Of a stretch of DNA of 64,000 bases, positions 13,631 to 24,760 are shown piece after piece. Position 1 is the stretch's first letter, and each line of letters begins with the position of its first letter. Source of the stretch: Sinotaia quadrata (taxonomy: Eukaryota; Mollusca; Gastropoda; Architaenioglossa; Viviparidae); the NCBI GenBank assembly GCA_028829895.1, contig CM054178.1:64758335-64822334 (forward strand), given 5' to 3'. The notes beneath the pieces were generated by a model. The model worked only from the letters and a program-made list of their open reading frames with translations, made no database searches and was not told the DNA's origin. The position numbers and the translations under genes are program-made.

Positions 13631-13705
13631 AAAAGCCAACGAGACAGAGGAGAGCAAGAAATTCATTGAAGAGATGATGAACGAAACAGACTTCGAGGAT
13701 GACGA
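13631..13705 (+). CDS. Candidate internal coding exon of an unidentified gene
   Basis: A 75-nt segment lies between a good acceptor (T-rich tract, then TGTGCTCCAG) and a strong donor (GA|GTGAGTAA). Only one of the three frames is open. It is phase 2 at both ends and encodes about 24 residues, beginning KANETEESKKFIEEMMNETD and ending in an acidic FEDD stretch. The amphipathic, charged composition is unlike the repeat-derived frames around it. No partner exon was found nearby, so the host gene must have long introns. I do not recognise the family. It cannot be an upstream coding exon of Slo2 because Slo2 exon 1 has an in-frame stop before its ATG. Confidence 0.4.
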
Positions 13706-14346
13706 GTGAGTAATAATCCTTGCATTATTGATTGACATTTCCGTATTAATTAGGTCAAGGACGTACTGGGTCAAGAGTGCCGTGTGCACGCGATGTCCTA
13801 GGTAGAAGAATTTTGTCTGCACTGATTTGAGTAGTAAAGCAAGAAAATTCTTCATTAAGTTAGTGAGGGATGAAATAGGGAACACCTTCATTTTACGTAA
13901 GCTTTATTTTGTTTCAAAGAAAATGATTTCAGAGTCACTTTAAAAAAAAAATGTTTACAGAAACAACTACAAAAATTGTTGAATATTTCTTTATGCGAGT
14001 TATCTCTGTGTAATGTTTCACTGGATGACAATCTGAAAACCTGCAAAAATATATGCATCGGGCGGCAGACGTGAAGATCCATAGCTTAATTGTTATTAAT
14101 TTATTCATTGGCTGAGATAGCAAAGGCAACCGAATGCATGAAATGTATTCATTGGTCAAGACAGTTTAGGTATATCAGAGATACAAGCTGATTAATGTAT
14201 TTATTAGCTGACGAACACATAATCGATTAATTGTATGGAACCTGATTTTAATATTTAGACAGAAGTGAGTATAAAGCATCACGTGATAACGAAAGACATA
14301 GAGATTGGTGGAGAGGGAAAGAGAGCGAGAGAAATTAAGGAGGGAA

Positions 14347-14350
<4 letters not shown>
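13706..14350. other. Presumed intron / spacer
   Basis: No supportable gene. Minus-strand open frames here are short and AT-driven. Confidence 0.4.
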
Positions 14351-14424
<74 letters not shown>

Positions 14425-14426
14425 GT
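14351..14426. repeat. (GT)n microsatellite with a short (GC)n interruption
   Basis: GT dinucleotides with GCGCGCGC near 14409-14416. Confidence 0.98.
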
Positions 14427-14635
14427 TAATGAATACAATTATACAAAACACATTTTAACTTGACGTACTGGAAAACAAATGGTTGTCTTTAAAAAAAAGT
14501 TTGTAACTTTATTTTGTTACTCTTGAGTCTGTTACTTTAAACTGAAACTTCAATCAATGTATTTAACATATTTTTGTATCTTTAATATTGTTTAATTGTT
14601 GAAAATAAGCTTTCATCCTCTATTGGCTTACTCCC

Positions 14636-14674
14636 TTCATTCATTCATTCATTCATTCATTCGTTCGTTCGTTC
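14636..14674. repeat. (ATTC)n/(GTTC)n tetranucleotide repeat
   Basis: About six ATTC units, then three GTTC units. Confidence 0.95.
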
Positions 14675-14853
14675 CATTATTTCAATTATGTTTGTACTTT
14701 TTGTCATGACTTGCATTTTTGTTATATTTTGTTATTCTGTTTTGTTTTTGTTTTTACGCGCTCGCGTGTTTTTGATTTTGATCGTTCGTTTCTTCACTCT
14801 TGTCTTTCTTTTCTAATTAGCAATCCGGACAATCATTCTTTTTTTTTCTATGG

Positions 14854-15119
14854 GATTTCCACTGTCACACTTCTGGTGTTATATCTAGTTTGATTTCCAC
14901 TGTCACACTTCTGGTGTTATACCTAGTTTGATTTCCACTGTCACACTTCTGATGTTATACCTAGTTTGATTTCCACTGTCACACTTCTGGTGTTATACCT
15001 AGTTTGATTTCCACTGTCACACTTCTGGTGTTATACCTAGTTTGATTTCCACTGTCACACTTCTGGTGTTATACCTAGTTTGATTTCCACTGTCACACTT
15101 CTGGTGTTATACCTAGTTT
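14854..15119. repeat. 38-bp minisatellite, 7 nearly identical copies
   Basis: Units begin GATTTCCACTGTCACACTTC at 14854, 14892, 14930, 14968, 15006, 15044 and 15082, with only one or two substitutions between copies. This implies recent amplification. Confidence 0.97.
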
Positions 15120-15310
15120 GATTGTAGCTACGTCATAATGCAAAGAAATATATTTTGCTGTTTAGTCAATAATCATATATGTTATCTTCTCTTTTTTATC
15201 ATTTACATGTGAGCATATACTTTTATCTTGACTGTATTATAATTTAATAATATATACACACTCCTGTTTTTTCTCTCTCTCTCTCTGAAGATGTATATAC
15301 ACATATCTCT

Positions 15311-15379
<69 letters not shown>

Positions 15380-15517
15380 CACACGCACGCACTATACACA
15401 TCGAGAGTGAGAGAACTTTAAAATTCTGTTAATTTCATCATTTATTTGTGAAACACACTTTTATCCTGCTAGATTTCAAAAATGAAATACTGTCACTCAT
15501 GATTATCTGAAGAGATT
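15120..15517. repeat. Spacer with (CT)n and (CA)n microsatellites
   Basis: A short CT run lies near 15272-15288 and a (CA)n run at about 15315-15377. The remainder is AT-rich with no gene. Confidence 0.9.
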
Positions 15518-15699
15518 AGACAGGTTCGTTAGACAGGTTCGTTAAATAAGTTCGTTAGACAAGATCGTTAAATAAGTTCGTTAAACAGGTTCGTTAAATA
15601 AGTTCGTTAGACAAGTTCGTTAGACAGGTTCGTTAAATAAGTTCGTTAGACAGGTTCGTTAAATAAGTTCGTTAGACAAGTTCGTTAGACAGGTTCGTT
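15518..15699. repeat. 13-bp minisatellite, 14 copies
   Basis: Alternating variants AGACAGGTTCGTT and AAATAAGTTCGTT; 182 bp is exactly 14 units. Confidence 0.95.
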
Positions 15700-16495
15700 A
15701 GATAACGCTACAAAAAGAACATGTATCACCAGAAGACAAACAGTGCTCGCTTGCTGATTATTTTGTTAATTGACTTGCTTTATTTATCTGACTCGTTGAC
15801 TAAGTTGATTTCTCTTTTATCCAGTTAACCGAACTATATCGGCATGTTTAATTAGTTAACCGGAAAGTTTAATTATTTAATCGGAACTTTCTCGTTTAGT
15901 AAACTGGCACGTTGATTTGGTTAATCTGTTTGATCATTTTCTTAAGCAAAGGGGCGCGTTTGTTTATTTTACCAAGACGTGATTTATTTAGTGATTAAAC
16001 AGAATATTTATTTAGTTAACTGGAATATCTATACAATAAAGCGGAATACTTATAAATTGAACCCGTACTTCTAACTTCACCCGCACTTTATTTTCTTTCT
16101 TGTTTTTAACCGATGCATTTATTTCGTAAATGGCAAGTTTATTTAATAAACTCTCTTGGTTATATATTAAATCAAAATCAGTACATTAGCTAACACCAAT
16201 TTATTATTCCGTTACGAAAGTAGTAAATACGCGCATTTATTTGGACATCTGGATATTGAGACATTTATGTAATATATTGAAACTTATATTTAGTAAACAT
16301 TAGCATTTACTGAACAAAATCCTTTCTGTAAATAATATCCCACTATGGCTAGTGCGCATGCGTGTTAGCCAGCACGTGAACGAACGGGATCGCGTTTGTT
16401 AGTAAACATTCAAGTTGTATATTTAGTTTAATCAATCGCTCGCGAGTCGTGTCCCATGGGGTCAGTGTCGATTGCAGAATTGGAAGCCTTTGCAT
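15700..16495. repeat. Very old degenerate repeat
   Basis: TTAGTTAACCGGAA-like motifs recur irregularly from about 15820 to 16330. No gene seen. Confidence 0.4.
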
Positions 16496-16596
16496 GGACA
16501 CCAGCCATCACAAAGTGCGGTCACACTGGACGTATTCGTTAAGGCCTACATTAGCCATCACAAAGTGCGGTCACGTCTGGACACATTCGTTAAGGG
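16496..16596. repeat. 50-bp tandem duplication
   Basis: AGCCATCACAAAGTGCGGTC appears at about 16503 and 16553, both copies ending ATTCGTTAAGG. Confidence 0.9.
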
Positions 16597-17199
16597 AATA
16601 ACCAGGCCGGTGTCCGCGTATCGACATCAGTCTCCACAACATGTGAACTGGTAACAAATAAATGATTCTGAAAGAACAGATGTTTGTTTGTGTTGAAAAT
16701 GAGTGGTGTGTGTGGTAAAATAGCTAACGACATTTTCCTGGCTGAAAAAATGAAATCGTTGGTAAATAAAATATCCGCTACTCCCTCTTTCTCCTTTTCG
16801 TTTTCTTCTCACTGAACTTCGTGCATCCGGTGTATATCACCCTTCCACACACACACCACACACACACACCAAACATTGCTGCTAAGTAGTGCGTTAAATT
16901 TCTGAGCACGCTCTTGAAGCCGGCTAAATCCAAAGCACGCTAATTCTCTGAAGGCGTCATAAAAGGGGCAATAACTGTTGAGGGGGGGGGAAATGTTTAT
17001 TTTCGGCAATTGAAAGCACATTAGCTGTTTCTCTCTATTCACTGGCACTAATGGATTGTGAAGTGGGTGTTCTAATACATAATTTTTTTCACCTGGACAA
17101 TTTAATAATAATTACAATGGCATTAAACAAACCGAAAGTGATTGGTAACACATTTCCATTTGTAGTTGGAACCTCTATTGATTTTTTTTTTTTGTCTAT
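16597..17199. other. Non-coding spacer
   Basis: Contains a short CA run (about 16849-16870) and a G9 run at about 16982. No supportable gene. Confidence 0.45.
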
Positions 17200-17930
17200 A
17201 CATTAATATAAAGCGCACATTCGTCTGTTCAAGTGATGTATTAATTCAAAGTGACGTTATTAAAGGAAAGCATTTTCTTACTGTAAGATGACGTATTAAT
17301 ACTTATAATGACGTGTTTCTTTTATTTCAAATTCAACATTCTTCTCTCATTTCAAAAGATGTAATCGTTTTTAATTGCGTATTTCTCCTGTTTCAAAGTG
17401 ATGTATTATTTAAATTGACACTCTCCTCTTATTTCAACATGATATATTATTTAAATTGACTCTCCTTTTATTTCAATGTAATGAATTATTTAAACTGACA
17501 CGTTCCTCTTATTTTAACGTGAGGCATTATTTAAACTGACACGTTCCTCTTATTTTAACGTGAGGCATTATTTAAACTGACACGTTCCTCTTATTTTAAC
17601 GTGAGGCATTATTTAAATTGGCACGTTCCTCTTATTTTAACGTGAGGCATTATTTAAACTGACACGTTCCTCTTATTTTAACGTGAGGCATTATTTAAAC
17701 TGACACGTTCCTCTTATTTTAACGTGAGGCATTATTTAAATTGGCACGTTCCTCTTATTTTAACGTGAGGCATTATTTAAACTGACACGTTCCTCTTATT
17801 TTAACGTGAGGCATTATTTAAACTGACACGTTCCTCTTATTTTAACGTGAGGCATTACTTAAATTGGCACGTTCCTTTTGCGTCAACACGATGCATTATT
17901 TAAATTGAACGTGATGCATTAAAATGTGTC
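17200..17930. repeat. 41-bp minisatellite, homogeneous core with decayed edges
   Basis: The core (about 17510-17870) has about 9 near-identical units containing AACGTGAGGCATTATTTAAA and CTGACACGTTCCTCTTATTT. Copies to the left (from about 17200) and at the right edge are strongly diverged. The same family occurs inverted at 21785-22005. Confidence 0.95.
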
Positions 17931-18069
17931 TACCCCTTTCTCCAAGTCTACAATCTGTAGCTAACTAGTACAGGTCGACTCTTTTAATTCAGTTTACTGG
18001 ATCACTGGGCCTCTAAATAAATAGTTAAATTCTTTCTTTAGCATGCTTTTATTTTACGCCCTGAAGCAA
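17931..18069. other. Short spacer
   Basis: No feature seen. Confidence 0.4.
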
Positions 18070-18165
18070 TATTTTATCGGTGAGCGGGAAAAAATTCACA
18101 GGGAAAAATGTCACGGGGAAAAGTCACAGGTTTTGCTAGGTAAAAAGAGTCACAGTAAAGAATCG
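18070..18165. repeat. Dispersed repeat copy 1 (GGGAAAAAGTCACAGG family)
   Basis: Shares TCGGTGA and GGGAAAA-GTCACA-GTTTTGCT with a second copy at 25785-25850. Confidence 0.5.
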
Positions 18166-18929
18166 CAGGAAAAAAAATTAGTCGTCTGACTTGTTATCAT
18201 TAAACTAGTACAACAGAGCAACGCGCCTTGCTTTGAATCAAAATTATTTTTAAAAGATAGCTATTTTTAAATCTTGTCTACTAAGAGAGTTGTGTCGGAG
18301 AGATCAGAGGCAGAATCTTCTAATCTTTCGCCGCGGTGAGAGAGCTTAGTCAGGTTCAAATGTGTTGCCGACTAGAGAACTTTATTCGCTACCGCAAAAA
18401 ATCAAAGGAGCTGAAAAAAAAAAAAAAAACATCTTAAAATCAGACGCATTTACACATGTATGCAAGTATGAGTATCCCATAAATAAATTAACAGATAAGT
18501 CTAAAAGTAACACATTTAAAAATAATTTGCATCTTTTTTATATCACGAGAAAAATCACACAATAAACTCAAATTAGTTAATACATCCAATAATTTTGGAA
18601 ACTAAACGAAAGTAAATATACCAATGCAATCATATGATTATAGTGTTCAATGCAATATAAACATGTTTAGATAGTTGTATGGTGGGTGAGTTTTATTAAT
18701 ATTGCATACCACCGTTCACATTTATAGTTTATTAGAACGTAAAGATATGCAGACCGTTTTGATCAGTTAATAACATATTTAAATTTTAAATTCGCCGACT
18801 AGTACGAGAATAATAGAGCGCTATTGATATTACAGCTAATACAGATACGTTTTTAATCCCGATCAGAAATATACGTGTTTATGGACTTCAAGCATACCAA
18901 CATAACTAAGTATGAATAAATCATATGAC
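18166..18929. other. Non-coding, AT-rich
   Basis: No supportable gene; A-run near 18415. Confidence 0.45.
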
Positions 18930-19240
18930 CACACACACACACACACACACTTAACCCAGAGCGAGAATCGAACCACGATCCTTAAGAGCCGCCGTTTACT
19001 TCCATTTACTGTTATTCAGTCTATTATAAACATGCATGTGGACTTAAAATTAATTAAAATAGAAGTAAATGTACGCAATAGAATGCATTTATACGGCATA
19101 TAAAATACATATGGTGCACACCAAAGACAAACGCGCGCATGTACGCATTCATTAGTAACGTTTTTCACCTCGAACGGGATTTGAACTACGCACATCTTGA
19201 GCGAGCAGTTAACCCCCGTGCCACATCTTGCTTCACTTAC
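18930..19240 (-). mobile_element. tRNA-like SINE head(s), minus strand
   Basis: On the minus strand, 19175-19189 gives GTAGTTCAAATCCCG, a pol III B-box-like motif. About 17 bp before it on that strand, 19206-19223 gives TGGCACGGGGGTTAACTG, resembling an A-box. A second B-box-like GGATCGTGGTTCGAT is at 18967-18981. This pattern fits decayed tRNA-derived SINEs. No intact cloverleaf is claimed. A short (AC)n run opens the segment. Confidence 0.4.
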
Positions 19241-19347
19241 AGTTATAACATACTCGCTGATACTTACGGACTTTATACTTAACATATATTGTGACTTTTT
19301 TATACCTACAATCATCGTACAAACAATACTCTGGAGGTTACTGAAAG

Positions 19348-19533
19348 CAGAGCTTCTCAACCGCTGTGCCGCGACATACAGGTGTGACGTCACTTGCTCT
19401 GAGGTGTGTCGTGGTAAAATCACAAGTAATAATATACCGACATTAGAGAAAGGGTATAGTTTAGCAGTACTCTGAAGTGGTAGTCATTAGTCAGGTGTGT
19501 CGAGACAGGAAAGAAACTGGTCTGACAGCTCTG
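19348..19533. mobile_element. hAT-like MITE
   Basis: Starts CAGAGCTTCTCAACCGCTGT and ends ACAGCTCTG, so the termini match as CAGAGCT/AGCTCTG. It contains GTGCCGCGACATACAGGTGT and GGTGTGTCG blocks, typical of the CAGNGNTTCTCAACC hAT family. The flanking 8-mers (ACTGAAAG, ATTTAAAG) match at 6 of 8 positions, as an old 8-bp target duplication would. Confidence 0.65.
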
Positions 19534-21784
19534 ATTTAAAGGACAACATTTATGTATCTTTTGAAGAAAGCTGTATCATTCCCCTTTACAGAAAACACTA
19601 AGAATTGAACCAAACTCCATTCGTTATTTCATACTTCTATATACCATCCTCTACAAGTCTCTCCACTGATAATCGCTAAAACAGGACCGGGAGGGAAGAG
19701 GGGTATAGGTAAATAAAATACAATTTTAAGCTGCTGTACTTAAAAAAAAAATATCGCCTGCAACCCTAATCGCTTTGGTAAATGTTGCCAGGTCAAAGTT
19801 CAGTTGAGAGAGCTGGGTGAAATGCTGATGGTTGGCTTCACCTGTCGTTCCTCGTTTGGAGTGAGTACGTTAATTATCAGGCGGAGATAAATTTCAAAGG
19901 GTGTTTGATTGTAAAAGACCTTATAATTAAGAGGTGGAGTTGCTTGAATTCTTCTTGCTGTGCACCTGCCACCATTTTGCGAACAAAATTTTTACTGTGG
20001 GTTGGATGAAAGACATTTTATAAAGATTTTTTTTTCCACATGGACGCACCTTCACCCACGTGACCGCTAGGTCTGCCCATAGTTGGTTTGAACAGCTATT
20101 TTTAATGGAGAAGAAGCTTGTCAGTAAAATCTACAGATGGAGAAGTGAGGCAATTCCTTTGGTTGTAAAATATCACCCAGGATCAAATCTTTTAAAAAAA
20201 TCTTAACACGTGCATTTGTGTGGTAACAATAGAAGCCGGGGTGGGGGTGGGTAACAGTACACACGCATTCAGGCTAAAACGCCCTGTTTGAGTCAACTTT
20301 TCCTAAATGAGTGAGCGCCTCAATGCTTGCTTGCCTACAAGTGTCACTGGACGACAAAGCTAAACGGAGTGAGGGAATGAACCACTCTCATAGTCTGGAC
20401 AATAAATAACTTTCAATGTCTGCTGCACACGCATGAGAAGTGTGTGTGTGTGGGGGGGGGGAGGCGGGGATGTTAAAAGAGAGGGAATCAGAAAATAATT
20501 CAAGTTTAAGTTCACTTTTCAATGCACACATTGTGCCATCGGTAGGCTACAGATCAAAGGTCATACCGTAAACGAAGGACACTGCACGGCGGAATTGCGT
20601 CGAGTGGCATACGTCATAACTGATTAACGTCAAGACTGGAGCCCAACTTTGGCACACTGCCAAGTCCCTGCGGTGGGGGGGGACCCAACAGCAACAGGAA
20701 ACACCAACACCCCTAAATCAAAATACAAAACCTGTTCTAATATTCTACCAATTCAGTCCGATCACTTCGTGTTCACATTATAGGTTCAGTTTTGTTTTGC
20801 CAACTTTCTGGCAGTACTGACTGAAGCTTGAGTTATTTAAAGGTCAACATTTTGAGTTCAATTTGGTTTAATGTGCGCTAAGTTCCAAGTTCACTTTTGT
20901 ACAACGAGCTCAATGTACTTTGAGTTTGTAAGCTTTGATTTACTGATCTGTTCTAGTTGTGTTTATTTTAGTGTTCACTTCAGTTCTTAATTCAACGTCC
21001 AATGTAGTTATTATCAACAATATCGTGAAGTGGCATAGGTAATAGCGATATTGACAGCTGGAGATTAAATTGCACGAGTGAAGTTTTAAAAAAAATGAAA
21101 ATTTGACGTCAGTGCGACGCGCACGCTAAGCAATTAAAGAAATATTTATTTTTCGAGAGAGAGAGAGTTTAAATTATCTCTGATCAAATCGAAGTTATAA
21201 ATCATCTGTGTGAATGAACAGATAAATTATCTGTGATGAGACAGAGGAGAAAAAATCATTTACTCTGCAGCAGAATTGATCAATCAAACATTCTAGAATA
21301 AAAGCCATTTCAGAGAGAAAAGAAAAAAAAAAGTAATGTAATCGGAAAAACATTACGAGGTTAAGATTTTCATTTATTTTAAAAACTTTTACAAGAAATA
21401 TAATTATTTTGATGTATGGCAATGCGCAAAGGGAGATAATAATACCACGAACATCTTTGTATATAATGCTATGTCAATGCACTCTGCTCATGTGGATGTG
21501 TTTATTGTTTCTTATGCTTGGATTGCTTTTTTTATCTCTGAATCTATTTCTTCTCTCAGAGACAAATGGCTATCTTTGACTTTGGATTTGGACTGCATAC
21601 TTTGCCTTTGGATTTGGACTTATAGATTTGGTCTGTGGATTTGGACTTCAGACTTTGACTTTGGACTTCACATTTGGGTTTTGGATTTAGAATTGAGTCT
21701 GTTTAAGAGTGATGGACTAAATTCATGTAAATAGAATGAAATTACATGTCACAATCAAATAAAAGGATTACGTCAGTTTAAATC
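19534..21784. other. Non-coding spacer
   Basis: About 2.2 kb with no supportable gene. It holds G-rich tracts at about 20451-20469 and 20673-20683, a short GA run near 21155, and AT-rich stretches. Several TTTGGATTTGGACT-like short repeats at 21570-21690 explain the open frame there. Confidence 0.4.
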
Positions 21785-22005
21785 ATGAACTAACTGAATA
21801 AGAATAACGGTGCCGTTGAAAAATACCTTCAAATAAAGTAACGTGTAAGTTTAAATAATACACCACGTTGAGAAAAGAGGAGCGTTTCAGTTTAAATAAT
21901 ACATCAGGTTTTAATAAAAGGAACGGGACAATTAAATAATGTATCACTTTGAAATAAGAGGAACGTGTCAGTTTAAACAATGCATCTTGAATGTCTTTTA
22001 AAAAA
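21785..22005. repeat. Inverted copies of the 17.2-kb minisatellite
   Basis: Diverged units such as GAGGAACGTGTCAGTTTAAA are the reverse complement of the 17.5-kb core unit. About five copies. The minus-strand open frame 21783-22175 runs through it and is not called. Confidence 0.85.
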
Positions 22006-22079
22006 TAAAGTGTTGTATTGGAATGTATACTGAAATAAAAGACCTGTATCAAACAGCTTTGCTCTTTTAACCTCTCTTT

Positions 22080-22380
22080 TAAGACAAGTGAAAATAAATG
22101 TATTCCGTCTAAAAATTCAGCTACGTATAATGACAAACTAATTGAGGGATTTTTTAATTCCTTGTAAGAATTCATCTATGTATAATGACAAATTAAATGA
22201 TGATTTTCCGTTCCATGTAAGAATTCAACTCTGTATAATGACAAACTAAGTGATGATTTTATATTCCACGTAAGAATTTAACTTTGTGTAATGACAAACT
22301 AAGTGTTTTTCTATTTCATGTAAGAATTTAACTCTATATAATGACAAACTAATTGAAGATTTTCTGTAATATTTGAACAG
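22080..22380. repeat. About 54-bp minisatellite, about 5 copies
   Basis: TATAATGACAAACTAA and CATGTAAGAATT recur with a period near 54 bp. Confidence 0.88.
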
Positions 22381-22744
22381 GTATAATAAATAAGTCGTAA
22401 CACCACAGGTCGGATCACTTTCTCTTCTTGTCAATGGCAAAGATTTGTCAGTTGCAAGAGTTTACTAATTTGAAATCGCCTTTAGCAGATTCTGTGTTTC
22501 AGAAATGCATTATAGCGCATAGCATACAGTTTTCGCCGCCATCTTTGGTCCACGATAAAAACATCCTACCACGGTCGTTTGTGTGACGCTCGAAGCGGTA
22601 CAAGCCAACTGAGCAGGCATTAAGACAAACGGCTGGGTCCGCGCACCCGTCTGCGAAATAAGCGTTCATTGTGAGCGGACACAAAACCACGATCAATGAA
22701 ATAGGGCTGCGCAAGCGTCTCTCTATAGGCGTGTATAATTTAGT
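22381..22744. other. Spacer, CpG-rich around 22530-22710
   Basis: Locally GC-rich with many CpGs. A minus-strand open frame (22499-22714) has several cysteines but no recognised domain. It is not called. Confidence 0.35.
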
Positions 22745-22986
22745 TTTCTTAATATAGGCATGTACGGTGCAGTTTTCTCTGTAGGCCTATAGGCATGTAC
22801 GGTGCAGTTTTCTCTGTAGGCCTATAGGCATGTACGGTGCAGTTTTCTCTGTAGGCCTATAGGCATGTACGGTGCAGTTTTCTCTGTAGGCCTATAGGCA
22901 TGTACGGTGCAGTTTTCTCTGTAGGCCTATAGGCATGTACGATTCTGTTTTCTCTGTAGGCTATAGGCATGTACAATGCAGTTTTT
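22745..22986. repeat. 35-bp minisatellite, about 7 copies
   Basis: Units contain GTAGGCCTATAGGCATGTAC and GGTGCAGTTTTCTCT. Copies from 22777 onward have an exact 35-bp period. The minus-strand frame reading MPIAYREN-type repeats is repeat-derived. Confidence 0.95.
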
Positions 22987-23194
22987 GTGAGATACTGGGC
23001 TCTCACTCCAAAGTTTCTTCTCCTGTAGACTAAGCGCATTGTTTATTATTTTCTTCACCCTTATTGTTTGATTGTCATGATGTACTAAAAAAAAATTAAA
23101 GAAAAAAAACAGTTCGTCTTTTCATCTTTGAGCTTTCCCCTTTCAACATGCACTAGGTGCTAGTCACGTTATTTGAGCGCCACGAACACCTCAA

Positions 23195-23345
23195 CAAAAG
23201 CACTTTTATGGTACTTTTAAAACACGGGATTTTTTTTAAATTATAAACTTGTCTCAACAAAAGCACTTTTGATACTTTTAAAACACGGAATTTTTTAAAT
23301 TATAAACTTAACTTGTCTCTACAAAAACACTTTTATGATGAGACA
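23195..23345. repeat. About 65-bp imperfect tandem repeat, 2-3 copies
   Basis: CAACAAAAGCACTTTT and ACTTTTAAAACACGG-ATTTTTT recur. A 19-bp piece, ACTTTTAAAACACGGGATT, is found again at 44474-44492. Confidence 0.8.
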
Positions 23346-24248
23346 AGTTTATAATGCACCGTTCTTATAACGAAACACTCTGATAACGAAATACTCTTGC
23401 CACAAAACACTTCTGTAGCTAATAGACTGTTGTTTCCGAGATGCGTATTTTACAAGCTATTCTCCAAATTTAGTCTGGTCCATGCTCTGTAATAACAGAA
23501 TTTCGTCAACAATTATGACACTAGCATGCCTTTCTGTTTATGGCGGCAGTGACGTCATATTGCACTTTCCACCTACACTTCTCAATCCGCGCGGCAGTGT
23601 TAGAATTCATAACGAAATAATTATTGCATCTTCACACCCACAACAACACTTTCCTGCAAACTCAGTCACTGGTCTCTTACCCACTTATTCCTTCACTCAC
23701 TCGTCCATTCACTTAACCAACCACCTCCCTCACGCACTCATTCATCCACTTATTCAATCTCCTATTTACTCATCCTCACCTACGATACTCATCCACAATT
23801 TACTCACTCACCTACTCGTCCTCTTGTTCACTCATTCAGCCACTCACTGTATTACTGACTAGATTACTATAACATCAATTTTATTAGAATAAAATATAAT
23901 TAAGTCCAAAGACAAAAGGTTAACGTTGCGCATTGGTCGGATTAAGGCTAATGAATAACACAAGTCGGAATTTATTGTCATCTTGATATTATGTTTCACT
24001 ACAATTAGTAGGTAGAACAAAAGAACAAAGATTAAATTTCTTCTCTCACACAAATATTAATTTTTATTTCATTTGCACATACCAGAACTACTACTAGTGA
24101 ATCCATGATGACGACAACGAAGATGACGATGAGGAAATGATAGAGCACAATATTTAGATCACATGATGACTCTACGGTGTCAGTCAGGCGTGTCGATAAA
24201 ACTGGATGACACATCACACTCGTTTAGCGAGAAACAAGTCAGAGTAGC
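23346..24248. other. Spacer with cryptic (ACTC/CATT)-rich stretch
   Basis: 23640-23860 is rich in CACTCACTC and CATTCA motifs, which account for the 126-codon open frame there. No gene supported. Confidence 0.5.
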
Positions 24249-24424
24249 GGGGAACAAGTCAGAGCTGTTTTATCTGTAGTTTAATTGTTTGCAGGGAACA
24301 AGTCAGAGCTGTTTTATCTGTAGTTTAATTGTTTGCAGGGAACAAGTCAGAGCTGTTTTATCTGTAGTTTAATTGTTTGCAGGGAACAAGTCAGAGCTGT
24401 TTTATCTGTAGTTTAATTGTTTGC
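24249..24424. repeat. 44-bp minisatellite, 4 near-identical copies
   Basis: GGGAACAAGTCAGAGCTGTT and TTATCTGTAGTTTAATTGTT form the unit; four units fill 176 bp. Confidence 0.97.
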
Positions 24425-24634
24425 AAATGTTTGACCACCAGAAAGGGGGGAGATAACAACTTGAGACAGACATGAGGAGCACTCTAGTTCCCAAACTGGA
24501 CACATCAAAGTAGCACAAGAAGTCCAGTTCACGATCTCTGGAATGCTAATTACATTGTCCAGCAAACAGACGGCAAAATGCTAATTAAAGCATGGAGCTT
24601 CGATTACCTAACTCGGACCTCTCAAAACTAACGC

Positions 24635-24760
24635 ATTAAGCCTAGTTCTCACGGCCAGAACTGATAATTATCATTAAGCATAGTTCACACGGTCCGGACT
24701 GATAATTATGATTAAGCCTAGTTCTCACTGCCCGAACTAATAATTATCATTAAGCCTAGC
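24635..24760. repeat. 38-bp tandem repeat, 3.3 copies
   Basis: ATTAAGCCTAGTTCTCAC begins at 24635, 24673, 24711 and 24749 (partial). Confidence 0.9.

Noticed and set aside
14854..15119. CRISPR-like array
   Set aside because: The repeats are directly contiguous with no unique spacers, and the genome is eukaryotic. The same holds for the other arrays.
19793..19861. Possible 69-nt exon (CCAG|GTCAAAG ... TTTGGA|GTGAGTAC), open in one frame
   Set aside because: It lacks a pyrimidine tract, the acceptor is weak, the peptide is not recognised, and the segment is short enough to be open by chance.
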